From positions 124,001-188,000 of the forward strand of contig NZ_JAGKQQ010000001.1 in the NCBI RefSeq assembly GCF_017939745.1: DNA of 64,000 bases, read 5' to 3'. Position numbers and translations under genes: made by a program. Source of the stretch: Gemmata palustris. GTDB lineage: Bacteria > Planctomycetota > Planctomycetia > Gemmatales > Gemmataceae. The notes beneath the pieces are model-generated. The model worked only from the letters and a program-made list of their open reading frames with translations. It ran no database searches and was not told where the DNA came from. Numbering within the stretch: position 1 is the stretch's first letter; every line of letters starts with the position of its first letter. Positions 1-8,681 of the stretch are shown one piece after another.

Positions 1-758
1 AGCAACCGCTGCTGCTCGTCGATTTCGGCCGCGGACAGGATGCCGAGTGAGACGTAGGTGTCGCGCACTTCGTCGTAGATCATCTGAATGTTCTCGATGA
101 CGGTCTCGTCCGTCGGGAACTCGTGCCAGGCGTGACGCACGTTCGAGTAGCCCGCCGTTTCGAGCGTTTGGGCCAGCGTCGCGCCCACACACGGCGAAAT
201 ACGCCACGCGGAATACAGGTCGTTAATCGACTTCGCCCATACGAGTAACGGCGCCAGTTCCGGGCGCGAGGTCGCTTCGAGGTGCGCGATTCGTGCGAGC
301 GGGCTGCGGAAGTCCGGTTCCAGGAAGCCGATGCGCGTGCCGGGGCGCAGTCGGGCGCGCAACCGACCCAGCAGAAACTCGGCCATCGGGACGTGGTGCA
401 AAACCGCTCGGCCGGTCACCACGTCCGCGCCGTCGATCCACGCGCCCGGTTTCGCAACGTCCGCCAGCGTCGGCTGGAAGCGCGACCCACCGAGTTGCGC
501 AAGAGATGCTTTGGCCTGTTCCAGTAAACCCGAAGACGAATCCACGCCGACCACAACACCGTTCGCGCCGAGCCGGTTCAGGATGCGCCGGGTGAACGCC
601 CCGGGACCGCACCCCAATTCGACGACGCGGTCCGCGGGTCGAAGTGCGAGCGCATCGAGTAGCGCTTCCGAAGGAGCCGCGAAGTGCAGATCCTGCAGCG
701 CGAGTCTGCGCGCCGCGCGCTCGGACTGACCCAGGACGTAATCTGAAGCGCCACTCAT
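1..758 (-). CDS. Class I SAM-dependent methyltransferase (C-terminus outside window)
   Basis: The frame starts at an ATG at 758 and stays open to the window edge, so about 252 N-terminal residues are visible and the C-terminus is missing. Motif I of the Rossmann methyltransferase fold is present at about residue 45 (VVELGCGPGAFTRRIL), followed by an acidic strand end (VVGVDSSSGLL) and a motif IV-like GADVVTGRAVLHHVP. This looks like a UbiE/Methyltransf_11-type small-molecule methylase; the substrate cannot be read. The start overlaps the stop of the upstream methyltransferase gene by four bases (ATGA), so the two are probably translationally coupled. Confidence 0.8.
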   Translation of the reverse strand, partial: MSGASDYVLGQSERAARRLALQDLHFAAPSEALLDALALRPADRVVELGCGPGAFTRRILNRLGANGVVVGVDSSSGLLEQAKASLAQLGGSRFQPTLADVAKPGAWIDGADVVTGRAVLHHVPMAEFLLGRLRARLRPGTRIGFLEPDFRSPLARIAHLEATSRPELAPLLVWAKSINDLYSAWRISPCVGATLAQTLETAGYSNVRHAWHEFPTDETVIENIQMIYDEVRDTYVSLGILSAAEIDEQQRL

Positions 759-1978
759 GACGTCGCCCTCACGAGCTGTTGGAACGGTTCGCCGAGCACC
801 TTTTCGATGTACGGGGTGACGCGCCAGAAGCGCTTCATCTCGATGTATTCCGCGACGTGCGCGGCCTCGCCTGCGGGCGCCCCACGAACGGCGCGGATCA
901 TCAGGTTGCGCGGCGTGTGCTCGGTGGCGACGAACTCCACCACGTCGGTGCGGTAGCCCATGATGCGCAGAGCCAGCGCGCGAAACGCATCTGTAACCAG
1001 ATCGGCGGTGCGCTGGAGCAGGATGCCGTGCCGGAGCACGGGGCGGAGCACGTCGGCCGGGCCGTCCGCGCGAATGACCTTGTTCAGATCGTGGTGACAG
1101 CACGGCACGCTGAGGAGCAACCGCGCTTCGCTGCGCACGGCTTGCGCGATGGCATCATCGGTGGCGGTGTCGCAGGCGTGCAGCGCGAACACGATGTCGG
1201 CCTGCACGTCCGCGGTCCCGATCCGGCGGCACTCGAACACGAGCTTGTCCGCTCCGAGCTGGTCCGCACGGTCCATGCTCTTGCGGATCACCTCTTCGTT
1301 CACGTCCACGCCGAGGATACGCGCAGGAACATTGAGCACGTCGTTGAGGTAGTGGTGCGCCGCGAGTGTGAGGTAGCTCGACCCGCACCCGCAATCGAGG
1401 ATGGACACGTCGCGGTCGAGGTCGGCGAGCTTCGCATCATCGAAGACGTGCCGCAGTTGTTTCAGGAACTCGTTGATCTGCGTGTACTTCGCGCGCATCG
1501 TCGGGCGCACGCGGCCGTCCGGCGTCGCGATGCCCATGACTTCGAGCAGGCGATCGGCTTTGCCCTCGGGCAGCGGCACGTCTTTGACGCGGTTGTGCGC
1601 TTCCGCCTCTCGCGCCTCGACGGGCTCCTTGAGCTTGTGCCGACCGATGTGAACGCGCCCCTTGCGGCTCGTGCGGATGTCGATCTCTTCCGCGCCCGTG
1701 GTGATGTGAACACCCGCGAAGCCGTAGCCGACCAACTCATCGAGCGGCGCTTCCATTTCGTCATCAAGGAAGTTCTTGGTGACGGCCTTCTTCGCGCCCT
1801 GGTAGGCGAACTGGAAGTACCGTTCGCCGCGCAACTCGATCGGCCGCACCACGACGCGGACCCATTCGCACGGCGCCCCGCGCGTCGCGCCCGCGAAGGT
1901 CGCGCGCCGGAACGCCTCGCCCCGCACGGCCCCGCAAATCAAATCCTGCATCTCGTCGCGATCTAAATTCTTCTCCAT
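755..1978 (-). CDS. METTL25/Methyltransf_32-like SAM methyltransferase
   Basis: A 407-residue protein. The N-terminal ~150 residues form a separate domain of unknown function with ITTGAEEIDIRTSRKG. The methyltransferase fold begins near residue 190 with VSILDCGCGSSYLTLAAHHY, then ILGVDVNEEVI, a strand ending in FALHACDTATDDAI, and SVPCCHHDL. The HACDTATD and PCCHHDL signatures are typical of the Methyltransf_32 group (eukaryotic METTL25/GSTCD relatives), whose substrates are poorly known. The ATG at 1978 is followed upstream by an intrinsic terminator-like hairpin, so this gene probably has its own promoter between 1979 and 2070. The downstream methyltransferase overlaps it by 4 bp. Confidence 0.85.
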   Translation of the reverse strand: MEKNLDRDEMQDLICGAVRGEAFRRATFAGATRGAPCEWVRVVVRPIELRGERYFQFAYQGAKKAVTKNFLDDEMEAPLDELVGYGFAGVHITTGAEEIDIRTSRKGRVHIGRHKLKEPVEAREAEAHNRVKDVPLPEGKADRLLEVMGIATPDGRVRPTMRAKYTQINEFLKQLRHVFDDAKLADLDRDVSILDCGCGSSYLTLAAHHYLNDVLNVPARILGVDVNEEVIRKSMDRADQLGADKLVFECRRIGTADVQADIVFALHACDTATDDAIAQAVRSEARLLLSVPCCHHDLNKVIRADGPADVLRPVLRHGILLQRTADLVTDAFRALALRIMGYRTDVVEFVATEHTPRNLMIRAVRGAPAGEAAHVAEYIEMKRFWRVTPYIEKVLGEPFQQLVRATS

Positions 1979-2073
1979 GCTGGCATTTTACACGGTGCGC
2001 GCTATCAAGCGAACCGAGCCGCGTTTGCGGAAACTCGAAAGCCAGCAGAAGCGCGAAATCCGAAACAAAAGAA

Positions 2074-2101
2074 CCGGGCCGCGGATTGCTCCGCGGCCCG
2101 G
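2074..2101 (-). terminator. Intrinsic terminator-like hairpin
   Basis: A perfect 12-bp GC-only-rich stem (CCGGGCCGCGGA) closes a 4-nt loop. On the minus strand it is followed by TTCTTTTGTTT, a U-rich tail. It lies between the ABC-F gene and the methyltransferase pair, all on the minus strand, and would end transcripts arriving from upstream. Confidence 0.7.
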
Positions 2102-2158
2102 CCGAATCCCGAAGCTGTTTACTTCTCGACTTGAGGCGCGGAAGGCTCACGGCACCGC

Positions 2159-2243
2159 CGGCCAGAAGTGGAATACTTCTTCGGCGGAACCACGACCCGC
2201 GGGGTTGCCCCAGACCGCCGAAGAAGTATTCCACTTCTGGCCG
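2159..2243. repeat. Long perfect inverted repeat with nested hairpins
   Basis: Arms 2159-2187 and 2215-2243 are perfectly complementary over 29 bp with a 27-nt spacer. Each arm contains its own short inverted repeat (AGAAGT-ggaat-ACTTCT), so the element can fold either as one long hairpin or as a branched structure. It fills the space between the ABC-F stop (2503) and the terminator at 2074. The remaining bases of 1979-2502 contain no ORF that looks real. Confidence 0.85.
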
Positions 2244-2502
2244 AAAGCGGTGCTGGAACAGCCTTCCCCGCGAGGGATGCGAGGCGCAGCGCTCGGACGA
2301 CGCAACATCGTCCTGTCACAAAGTGACGAGCTAAACGAACTCCAAGGATGTCGACCTGCTCGGTCTCGTTTCAATGTCCTTGTAGCGTCTTCGTTTTCAA
2401 TGCCCCCGGGAATGAAGGTGAAACGCCCGCTACGAGGAACCTGGAGCGAGACTAACCCGCAGGGGCACGTGACGCAAGAAGTAATCCGGCTTGTGGCCCG
2501 CG

Positions 2503-4107
2503 CTAACTTGGCGCGGGAGAATCAGGTGGTTGCAATTCCAGCCTGCGCGTGATCCCGATGGCATCCAGGAAGGTCTCGTCGTGACTCACGACTAGTAGGG
2601 CACCGTCGTAGGCGCGCAGCCCGGCCTCGACCGACTCGATCGAGTCGATGTCCAGGTGGTTCGTCGGCTCGTCGAGGATCAGGAACGGGGGCGGAGTTGC
2701 TCCCCCGAGCACGCACGCGAGGCCGGCACGCAGCAGTTGCCCGCCGCTGAGTGTGGACACCGTTTGTAGCGCGGATTCGGCCCGGAACATGAACCGGGCG
2801 AGCGCGGTCCGACACGCGAACTCGTCCGCCCGCGGGTTGATCCGCAAGAAGTTATCGCGGATCGAAGTTGATGGGTCGAGCAGACTGACCCGCTGGTCGA
2901 GCACGGCAAAATCGGTCATCACCTGAACGGTCCCGATCCAGGGACTCAACTGACCGGTGACGAGTGCCAGCAGTGTTGTCTTCCCGGACCCGTTCGGCCC
3001 GGTGACCGAAACGCGCTCCGGTCCGGTGATGGTGAGGGATAGTTTCCGAACGATTGGTCGGTCGGGCTCGTAGCCGGCGGTCACCGCGTCGAGCTTCAGC
3101 ACCGTTTTGTTGGCGTGCAGGTGCGTCGGCGGGAGCCGGACGGTGAGCGGTTGCAGGATCTCGATGCGCTCGCGAGCGGCGGTTGCGGCACTGAGGGCTT
3201 GCCCGCGCCGGCGCTCGGCGAGTCGGGCGTTCCCGCCACTCGTGTCCTCGCTCCGGTCCTTCATTCCGCCGAGGATGATGCGCGGCGTCCCGCCTTTCGC
3301 CCCTTTGCGCTGGCCCGCGCTGCTCCTCCGGGCCTGGCGCTCGGCCGTGGCCTGGGCGCTGCGGGCGGCGTCGGCGACGCGCTTCTCGGCGTCCGCCAAG
3401 TCGCGCTTGGCCGCCGCCAGTTCCTGGGCTTTGAGTGTACGGTACGCGCTCCAGTTGCCGCCGTACCGGGTAGCGCCGAGCGTGGTAAGTTCGACGACGG
3501 CGTCCACGGTTTCGAGCAACTCCCGGTCGTGGCTGACCACGATCGCGCCGAACCGCCAACTGGCGAGCAAATCGATGACCGCCTCGCGCCCCTCGCGGTC
3601 GAGATTGTTGGTCGGCTCGTCCAACAAGAGGAAGTCGGGCTCGGCGAAAATGAGGGCGGCGAGCCCGGCCCGCGTGCGCTGACCGCCCGACAACGCGCCG
3701 AGAGCGGTTTCGGGGCCGGCGTCGAGTTTGACGCGCCCGAGGGCGGACGCGATGCGCGTCTCGAGGGTCCAGTCGGCATCAGACAGTTCTTCGATCGTTG
3801 CTTCACCGCGCTCGGCGCGATGCAGAACGGCAAGCGCCGCGGTCGCGCCGAAGAGGTCGGCGATCGTTTCATCCGGGCGCACCTGAACGGTTTGGCGCAG
3901 CACGCCCACGCTACCGCTGACGGCCACGGTCCCCGACCGAGGGGGCACCTCGCCGGCGATCAACTTGAGGAGCGTCGTCTTACCCACACCGTTGCGGCCG
4001 ACGAGCCCCGTCCGGGTCGGGCCGAAACTCAGATTCAGGTCGGAGAAGAGCGGCGGGCAGTCGGGCGCGGACCACGCGAGATCGAACAGGGTAATAGAAG
4101 CGGGCAT
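2503..4107 (-). CDS. ABC-F family ATP-binding cassette protein
   Basis: 534 residues with two ABC ATPase domains and no membrane segment, the ABC-F arrangement; these proteins act on the ribosome or in regulation rather than in transport. Domain 1 has GRNGVGKTT (Walker A), LSGGQRTR (signature) and FLLLDEPTNNLD (Walker B). Domain 2 has GPNGSGKTT, LSGGQLLRAG and FLILDEPTNHLD. A basic Arg/Lys/Ala-rich linker joins them. The frame is open up to 4191, but the ATG at 4107 is preferred because GGAGGG lies eight or nine bases upstream. Which ABC-F subgroup (Uup, YheS or a resistance type) it belongs to cannot be decided by eye. The stretch 4108-4419, upstream of this gene and the divergent SQMO gene, must hold both promoters, but no clear consensus pair is visible. 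Confidence 0.9.
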   Translation of the reverse strand: MPASITLFDLAWSAPDCPPLFSDLNLSFGPTRTGLVGRNGVGKTTLLKLIAGEVPPRSGTVAVSGSVGVLRQTVQVRPDETIADLFGATAALAVLHRAERGEATIEELSDADWTLETRIASALGRVKLDAGPETALGALSGGQRTRAGLAALIFAEPDFLLLDEPTNNLDREGREAVIDLLASWRFGAIVVSHDRELLETVDAVVELTTLGATRYGGNWSAYRTLKAQELAAAKRDLADAEKRVADAARSAQATAERQARRSSAGQRKGAKGGTPRIILGGMKDRSEDTSGGNARLAERRRGQALSAATAARERIEILQPLTVRLPPTHLHANKTVLKLDAVTAGYEPDRPIVRKLSLTITGPERVSVTGPNGSGKTTLLALVTGQLSPWIGTVQVMTDFAVLDQRVSLLDPSTSIRDNFLRINPRADEFACRTALARFMFRAESALQTVSTLSGGQLLRAGLACVLGGATPPPFLILDEPTNHLDIDSIESVEAGLRAYDGALLVVSHDETFLDAIGITRRLELQPPDSPAPS

Positions 4108-4419
4108 GGAAATGATCCCTCCGGCGACAAGGCGAATAACGCAACAGTGTCGGCAGTGGTCATCCACGTCATAGTAGCCTCCCGGTTCCAAGAGCTCGAA
4201 CGCTGATACGACGCCCCGGTTGGGGTTTCGGTTCGCGCCCGGCCCGACGTATCGCTACTCGACCCGCCGGCGCGAAGACCAATTTCGGCAAATTGTGAGG
4301 TCATTTCGCGTTCACGAGCACTCAACGGCTCGCCGGAGCGGTGAGGTTGGGATGGTCATCGGCCCGGCCCCGTGCGATAACAGACCTGAGACATTCGGAC
4401 GATTCCACAGGCCCGTACC

Positions 4420-5754
4420 GTGACCACGGCTGGTCTCATGCCTCATTCCGGTTCGGACGAACAATCGGTGCTCCCCGCGCGCCTCTCGGCGGACGTGGCC
4501 ATTGTCGGCGGCGGGCCGGTCGGTTGCGCTGCCGCGCTCGCGTTCGCCAGGACCGGCGCCCGCGTGTGTCTGGTCGATGCCCGCCCGCAAAATCACCGGC
4601 TCGGGGGCGAATGGCTCCACCCCACCGGCGCCGGCATTCTCACAAGTTTGGGCGTCGATTTCGCGCGCGAAGAGATCCCGCACGCATCGGGCCGCGGGTT
4701 CGCGATCTTCCCCAAAGACGGTGACCCGATCGTGCTGCCGTATGTCGGCGGCGAGCGCGCGATCGGGTGCCAGCACCACTTCATTGTCGAAGCGATTCAG
4801 AAGGCACTCGCGCGCGAACGCAACGTCACGGTGCTCGCGGGCTGCCGGGTGACGGACGTCGCTCGGGGCGGGGTCACGGTCGCAACACCCGATCGGAAGC
4901 GGACAGTTGAGGTTAAGGCGGACCTGATCGTGGGGGCGGACGGTCGGCAATCCGTTGTGCGGCAGATGCTCGGGCACCCGGGCGGGAGCCAGCCGATCTC
5001 GTACATGCTCGGCGTGCTGATCGACGCGGCCGCGCTGCCGTTCACGGAATTCGGCAACGTGTTTCTCGGCGGCCCCGGTCCCGTGCTCGCGTTCCGGGTC
5101 GACGAGCACCAGGCGCGCGTCTGCTTCGACGTGCCCGCGGACCGCGTCGCGTGGGTGCGGGCCCCGGCGGAACTGCTCGCCGCCTATCGGGACGCGCTTC
5201 CCGTGTCCGTTCACGAAGCGTGTGTTCGGGCGCTCGCGGCCAGCGCGCCCGCGGTCGCGGCGAACCAGTGGATGCGCCGGAAACAGTACGGGCGGAACGG
5301 GGTGGCCCTGGTGGGCGACGCGGTCGGCCACTGCCACCCGCTCTGTGCCGTCGGGATGTCGGTCGGGTTCCTCGACGCGGTCACCCTCGCGAGGTCGCAT
5401 TCGGTCGAAGAGTACGCCTCGGTCCGGCGCGCCGGCGGGCGCGTGCCCGAACTGCTCTCGATGGGGCTCTACGACTTGTTCGTGGGCGCGGACGCGGGGA
5501 GCACGGAGCTGCGCGAAGCCGTGTACCACACGTGGCGCTCGTCCGCGGCCGCCAGGCATGACACGATGCGATTGCTCGCCGTCCGGGAGACGCGCCGGGC
5601 CGCGCTCAGCGTGACGTTCGCGCGCCTCCTGGTCGCCGCGACGCGCCAGGTCGTCACCGGGGTCGGGCGCCGACCGCTCGCGTACACGTTCGGCGCCGTC
5701 GCCGGGTTCGCGGACTGGGCCGGCTGGTTCGCGCGCGAAGCCTTCACGAATTGA
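4420..5754 (+). CDS. FAD-dependent squalene monooxygenase-like enzyme
   Basis: 444 residues of the PHBH-fold flavoprotein monooxygenase group. The FAD-binding Rossmann motif is VAIVGGGPVGCAAALAFA (residues ~26-43); the DG motif is LIVGADGRQSVVRQ (~170); the GD motif is VALVGDAVGHCHPLCAVG (~297). The gene lies 4 bp from an oxidosqualene cyclase gene, so epoxidation of squalene to 2,3-oxidosqualene is the likely reaction. The pair corresponds to the sterol genes known from Gemmata obscuriglobus. The start is uncertain: GTG at 4420 or ATG at 4438, both short of the FAD motif. A related geranylgeranyl-reductase-type activity is possible from sequence alone; context argues for squalene. Confidence 0.82.
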   Translation: MTTAGLMPHSGSDEQSVLPARLSADVAIVGGGPVGCAAALAFARTGARVCLVDARPQNHRLGGEWLHPTGAGILTSLGVDFAREEIPHASGRGFAIFPKDGDPIVLPYVGGERAIGCQHHFIVEAIQKALARERNVTVLAGCRVTDVARGGVTVATPDRKRTVEVKADLIVGADGRQSVVRQMLGHPGGSQPISYMLGVLIDAAALPFTEFGNVFLGGPGPVLAFRVDEHQARVCFDVPADRVAWVRAPAELLAAYRDALPVSVHEACVRALAASAPAVAANQWMRRKQYGRNGVALVGDAVGHCHPLCAVGMSVGFLDAVTLARSHSVEEYASVRRAGGRVPELLSMGLYDLFVGADAGSTELREAVYHTWRSSAAARHDTMRLLAVRETRRAALSVTFARLLVAATRQVVTGVGRRPLAYTFGAVAGFADWAGWFAREAFTN

Positions 5755-5758
5755 TGCT

Positions 5759-7720
5759 GTGAACCCCGTGCCCCACGAACTTCCTACCGCCACCGAACGC
5801 GCCGCCGAACACCTCCGCGCCCTACAGACTGCCGACGGGTACTGGGAAGGGGAGATGATTTGGTGCCCCGTCGTTACTGCGCAGGTGGCGATCACGCGGC
5901 ACATCGTCGGCCTTCCCTTTTCGGCCGAAGACGCGACCAAGATTCTTTTGCACTTCGAGCGCACGCAAACTTCGGACGGTGCCTTCGGCTTGCACCCCGA
6001 ACACCCCGGCTCGGTGTTCGTGACGAGCCTGGTGTACGTCGCGATGCGCTGCCTCGGTGCGCGCGCCGAACACCCCCTCGCTGTTCGCGCGCGAAACTGG
6101 TTGCACGCCCAGCCCGGCGGCGTTTTGTCCGCGCCGACGTGGGGGAAGTTCTGGCTCACGATGCTCGGGCTTTACGGGCGCGACGGGCTCCGACCGCTCG
6201 TACCGGAACTCGCACTGTTGCCGCGCGCGGTTCCGGTTCACCCGATCCGCTTCTACTGCCACACGCGGTACGTCTACCTCGCGATGTCGTTCCTCCAGGG
6301 GAGCCACGCGACGTTCCCGCTCGGCGCGCTCGCGGACGAACTCCGGCGCGAACTCTACGGCCCGGCCGGTCCGCCCGCGACGTTCCGCGAACACCGCTAT
6401 CACCTTGCGCCGAGCGACGCTTTCGAGCCTCCGAATCTGTTGATTCGCGCGGCCGAGCGCGTGATGGGGTGGTACGACCGGTTCCCACCGCGCTGGGCGC
6501 GCGAACGCGCTTTACGCCGGTGCGTGGACCTCATCGCGCGCGACCTCGACGTGTCCGACCACCTCACGCTCTCGCCGGTCAATGGCGTACTGAACGTGCT
6601 CGGGCTGCACGCGCGCGGCGCGGACCCGGCGCTGATCGCAAAGTGTGTCGAAGGTTTCGAGGCCTACCGCTGGGACGATGCCGACCGCGGGCTGCGCTAC
6701 GCCGGCGGGCGCACCCGCGTGTGGGACACCGGGTTCGCGGTCGAAGCGCTACTCGCCGATCCCGGTGCGGCGCGTGCCAACCGCGACGCGCTCTTGCGCG
6801 CGTACCGCTTCCTGGCCGAACAACAAGTGATGAAGCCCGTCGCGGGGCGCGACCCGATGTTCCCCGACCGCGCGCTCGGTGGGTGGTGCCTGGGCGATTC
6901 CGCGCACTCGTGGCCCGTGAGCGACTGCACCGCAGAAGCGCTCTCCGCAGTTCTGGGAATGCACGCCGCACCCGCGCTGGAACTCGACCCGCGAGCGCGA
7001 ATCCCGGATGCCCGGCTCGCGCTCGCGGCGGACTTCATCCTCTCGCGCCAGAACCCCGACGGCGGGTTCGGCTCTTACGAGCGCGCCCGCAGCCCGCGCT
7101 GGCTCGAGCGGTTGAACCCGTCGGAGATGTTCACGCGCTGCATGACGGACCAGTCGTACATCGAATGCACCGGATCGTGTCTGGTGGCCCTCTCCCGCTT
7201 CCGGGAAGCCGTGCCGCATCACGCTCCGGCTCGCGTCGATCGCGCGATCCGACGCGGCGCGCGGTTCCTGCTCGACCGCCAGCGCCCCGACGGGGCGTTC
7301 CCCGGCGCCTGGGGCGTGTACCTCACTTACGGCACGTTCCACGCGGTTCGCGGACTCCGCGCCGCCGGCTACGGACACATACCCGCACTTCAACGGGCCG
7401 CGAACTGGCTCACACAGCATCAAAAGCCCGATGGCGGGTGGGGCGAACACTACGCCGGGTGTTTGCGCCAGGAGTACGCCGAGCACCCGGAATCGCAGGC
7501 GACGATGACGAGCTGGGCGGTGCTCGCGTTGTGCGAGGTGGTCGGGGCGGGGCACGCTGCCGTTCGGCGCGGGGCCGAGTGGCTCGCCGCGCACCAATCT
7601 GAAGCGGGTGTGTACCCGCGCGAAGCCGTGAACGGCGTGTTTTTTGGGACGGCGATGTTGGACTACGACCTCTACCGCGCGTACTTCCCCGCGTGGGCAC
7701 TCGCGGCCGCTCAGTCTTAG
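5759..7720 (+). CDS. Oxidosqualene cyclase (lanosterol/parkeol synthase type)
   Basis: 653 residues, class II triterpene cyclase. The catalytic motif is VSDCTAE at residues 387-393 (D389 as proton donor), which marks oxidosqualene cyclases; squalene-hopene cyclases carry DXDDTA instead. A Cys in QSYIECTG matches the second catalytic cysteine of eukaryotic OSCs, and RFYCHTRYVYLAMSFL matches their MWCxCR region. QW-type repeats are visible (QTSDGAFG, QNPDGGFGSY, QRPDGAFPGAWG, QKPDGGWG). It starts with GTG 4 bp after the monooxygenase stop and must be co-transcribed with it. Product (lanosterol versus parkeol) cannot be read. Confidence 0.92.
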   Translation: MNPVPHELPTATERAAEHLRALQTADGYWEGEMIWCPVVTAQVAITRHIVGLPFSAEDATKILLHFERTQTSDGAFGLHPEHPGSVFVTSLVYVAMRCLGARAEHPLAVRARNWLHAQPGGVLSAPTWGKFWLTMLGLYGRDGLRPLVPELALLPRAVPVHPIRFYCHTRYVYLAMSFLQGSHATFPLGALADELRRELYGPAGPPATFREHRYHLAPSDAFEPPNLLIRAAERVMGWYDRFPPRWARERALRRCVDLIARDLDVSDHLTLSPVNGVLNVLGLHARGADPALIAKCVEGFEAYRWDDADRGLRYAGGRTRVWDTGFAVEALLADPGAARANRDALLRAYRFLAEQQVMKPVAGRDPMFPDRALGGWCLGDSAHSWPVSDCTAEALSAVLGMHAAPALELDPRARIPDARLALAADFILSRQNPDGGFGSYERARSPRWLERLNPSEMFTRCMTDQSYIECTGSCLVALSRFREAVPHHAPARVDRAIRRGARFLLDRQRPDGAFPGAWGVYLTYGTFHAVRGLRAAGYGHIPALQRAANWLTQHQKPDGGWGEHYAGCLRQEYAEHPESQATMTSWAVLALCEVVGAGHAAVRRGAEWLAAHQSEAGVYPREAVNGVFFGTAMLDYDLYRAYFPAWALAAAQS

Positions 7721-7860
7721 AAGAGTGTTTCACCGCAGAGGACGCGGAGAAGAGTGTTTCACCGCAGAGGGCGCAGAGAGCGCGGAGCAAAGGCAGGAAA
7801 GATCATTTCTCATTCGGCCTTTGCTCCGCGCTCTCTGCGCCCTCTGCGGTGAAACACTCT
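7721..7860. repeat. 44-bp-arm inverted repeat, family A copy 1
   Basis: Arms 7751-7794 and 7817-7860 are perfect complements over 44 bp with a 22-nt spacer. The core is GTTTCACCGCAGAGGGCGCA. A partial direct copy of the left arm (7731-7749) precedes it, directly after the OSC stop codon. A second, decayed copy lies at 10846-10943. Position and strength fit a transcript end for the sterol operon, but the length is well beyond an ordinary terminator. Confidence 0.9.
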
Positions 7861-7913
7861 GAAGCGATCAAACGCTCTGAACCCATACCCAGACTTGCGC
7901 GTCCTTTCGGATT

Positions 7914-8558
7914 ATGCTCCACTATCCCAAAATCCCCGGGAGCGGCGCTGCGCCGCTCGGCCGGTGCGTCGCGTTCGATAAGCTCGACGGCACCAACTTG
8001 CACTGGTGCTGGGAGCGCGACTTTGGCTGGCACGCATTCGGCTCGCGGCGCGACGAGTTCAACCTGACTGCGACCGGTATCGAACAGTTCAACGCCGCGC
8101 ACCCCGGATTGGAAGAGGCCGCGCCGGTGTTCCTCGCCACGATCGCGGAGCCGCTGGGTGCGCTGCTGCGCGATCACGTCAACTACGCGCCGTTCACTTC
8201 ATTCAAGGCGTTCACCGAGTTCGCAGGGCCGAACTCGTTCGCCGGCGCACACGAGCCGGGTGACCCGAAACAGGCGCTCCTCTTCGACGTGTGGGCCGAG
8301 GGTTACGGCTTCGTTTCACCGGCGCAGTTCGTAGCGGACTTCGGCCACCTCCCGTCGCCGCGCGTCGTCCACACCGGGAAGCTGACCGGCACGTTCCTCG
8401 AAGCGGTGCGCGAGGGGAAGTACGGCGTCGCGGAAGGCGTCGTGTGCAAGGGCGGTAGCGGGGGAGGGGACGTGTGGATGGTGAAAGTGAAGACGTATGC
8501 GTACCTCGCACGCCTGAAGACCACCTTCGGCACGCGGTGGGAGGATTACTGGGAGTGA
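7914..8558 (+). CDS. RNA ligase family protein
   Basis: 214 residues with the covalent nucleotidyltransferase signature: motif I KLDGTN (Lys about residue 23, site of AMP attachment), a mid-domain FKAFTEFAGPNSFAG and FDVWAEG, motif IV EGVVCKGG (~180) and motif V VKVKT (~193). This is the core of RNA_ligase/DNA-ligase-like enzymes without extra domains. No partner gene (kinase, phosphatase, RtcB) is next to it; it is flanked by repeats on both sides, so its substrate is open. The ATG at 7914 is the first in frame and gives a complete domain. Confidence 0.8.
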   Translation: MLHYPKIPGSGAAPLGRCVAFDKLDGTNLHWCWERDFGWHAFGSRRDEFNLTATGIEQFNAAHPGLEEAAPVFLATIAEPLGALLRDHVNYAPFTSFKAFTEFAGPNSFAGAHEPGDPKQALLFDVWAEGYGFVSPAQFVADFGHLPSPRVVHTGKLTGTFLEAVREGKYGVAEGVVCKGGSGGGDVWMVKVKTYAYLARLKTTFGTRWEDYWE

Positions 8559-8681
8559 CCACCGGTAGTCACTCGGCGGTCCAGTCCCGGAGCGGGGAGG
8601 GAGAGTCCCGTTTCGAGATCCTTGCAGCGACCACACGAGCCGCGACCGCAAGGGAGCGGGAGGCGCCTCCCGCTCCCTTGC

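Noticed and set aside
2086-2374. Several short ORFs of 66-82 codons in the 2.0-2.5 kb gap
   Set aside because: They arise from the long inverted repeat, which is why both strands share the same peptide bits; no ribosome-binding site or family.
4312-6159. 615-codon minus-strand frame across SQMO and OSC
   Set aside because: Antisense shadow; Arg-rich and spans two separate real genes.
7721-7860. Possible CRISPR-like repeats
   Set aside because: Only one partial direct copy exists and the rest is an inverted repeat; no spacers and no cas genes.
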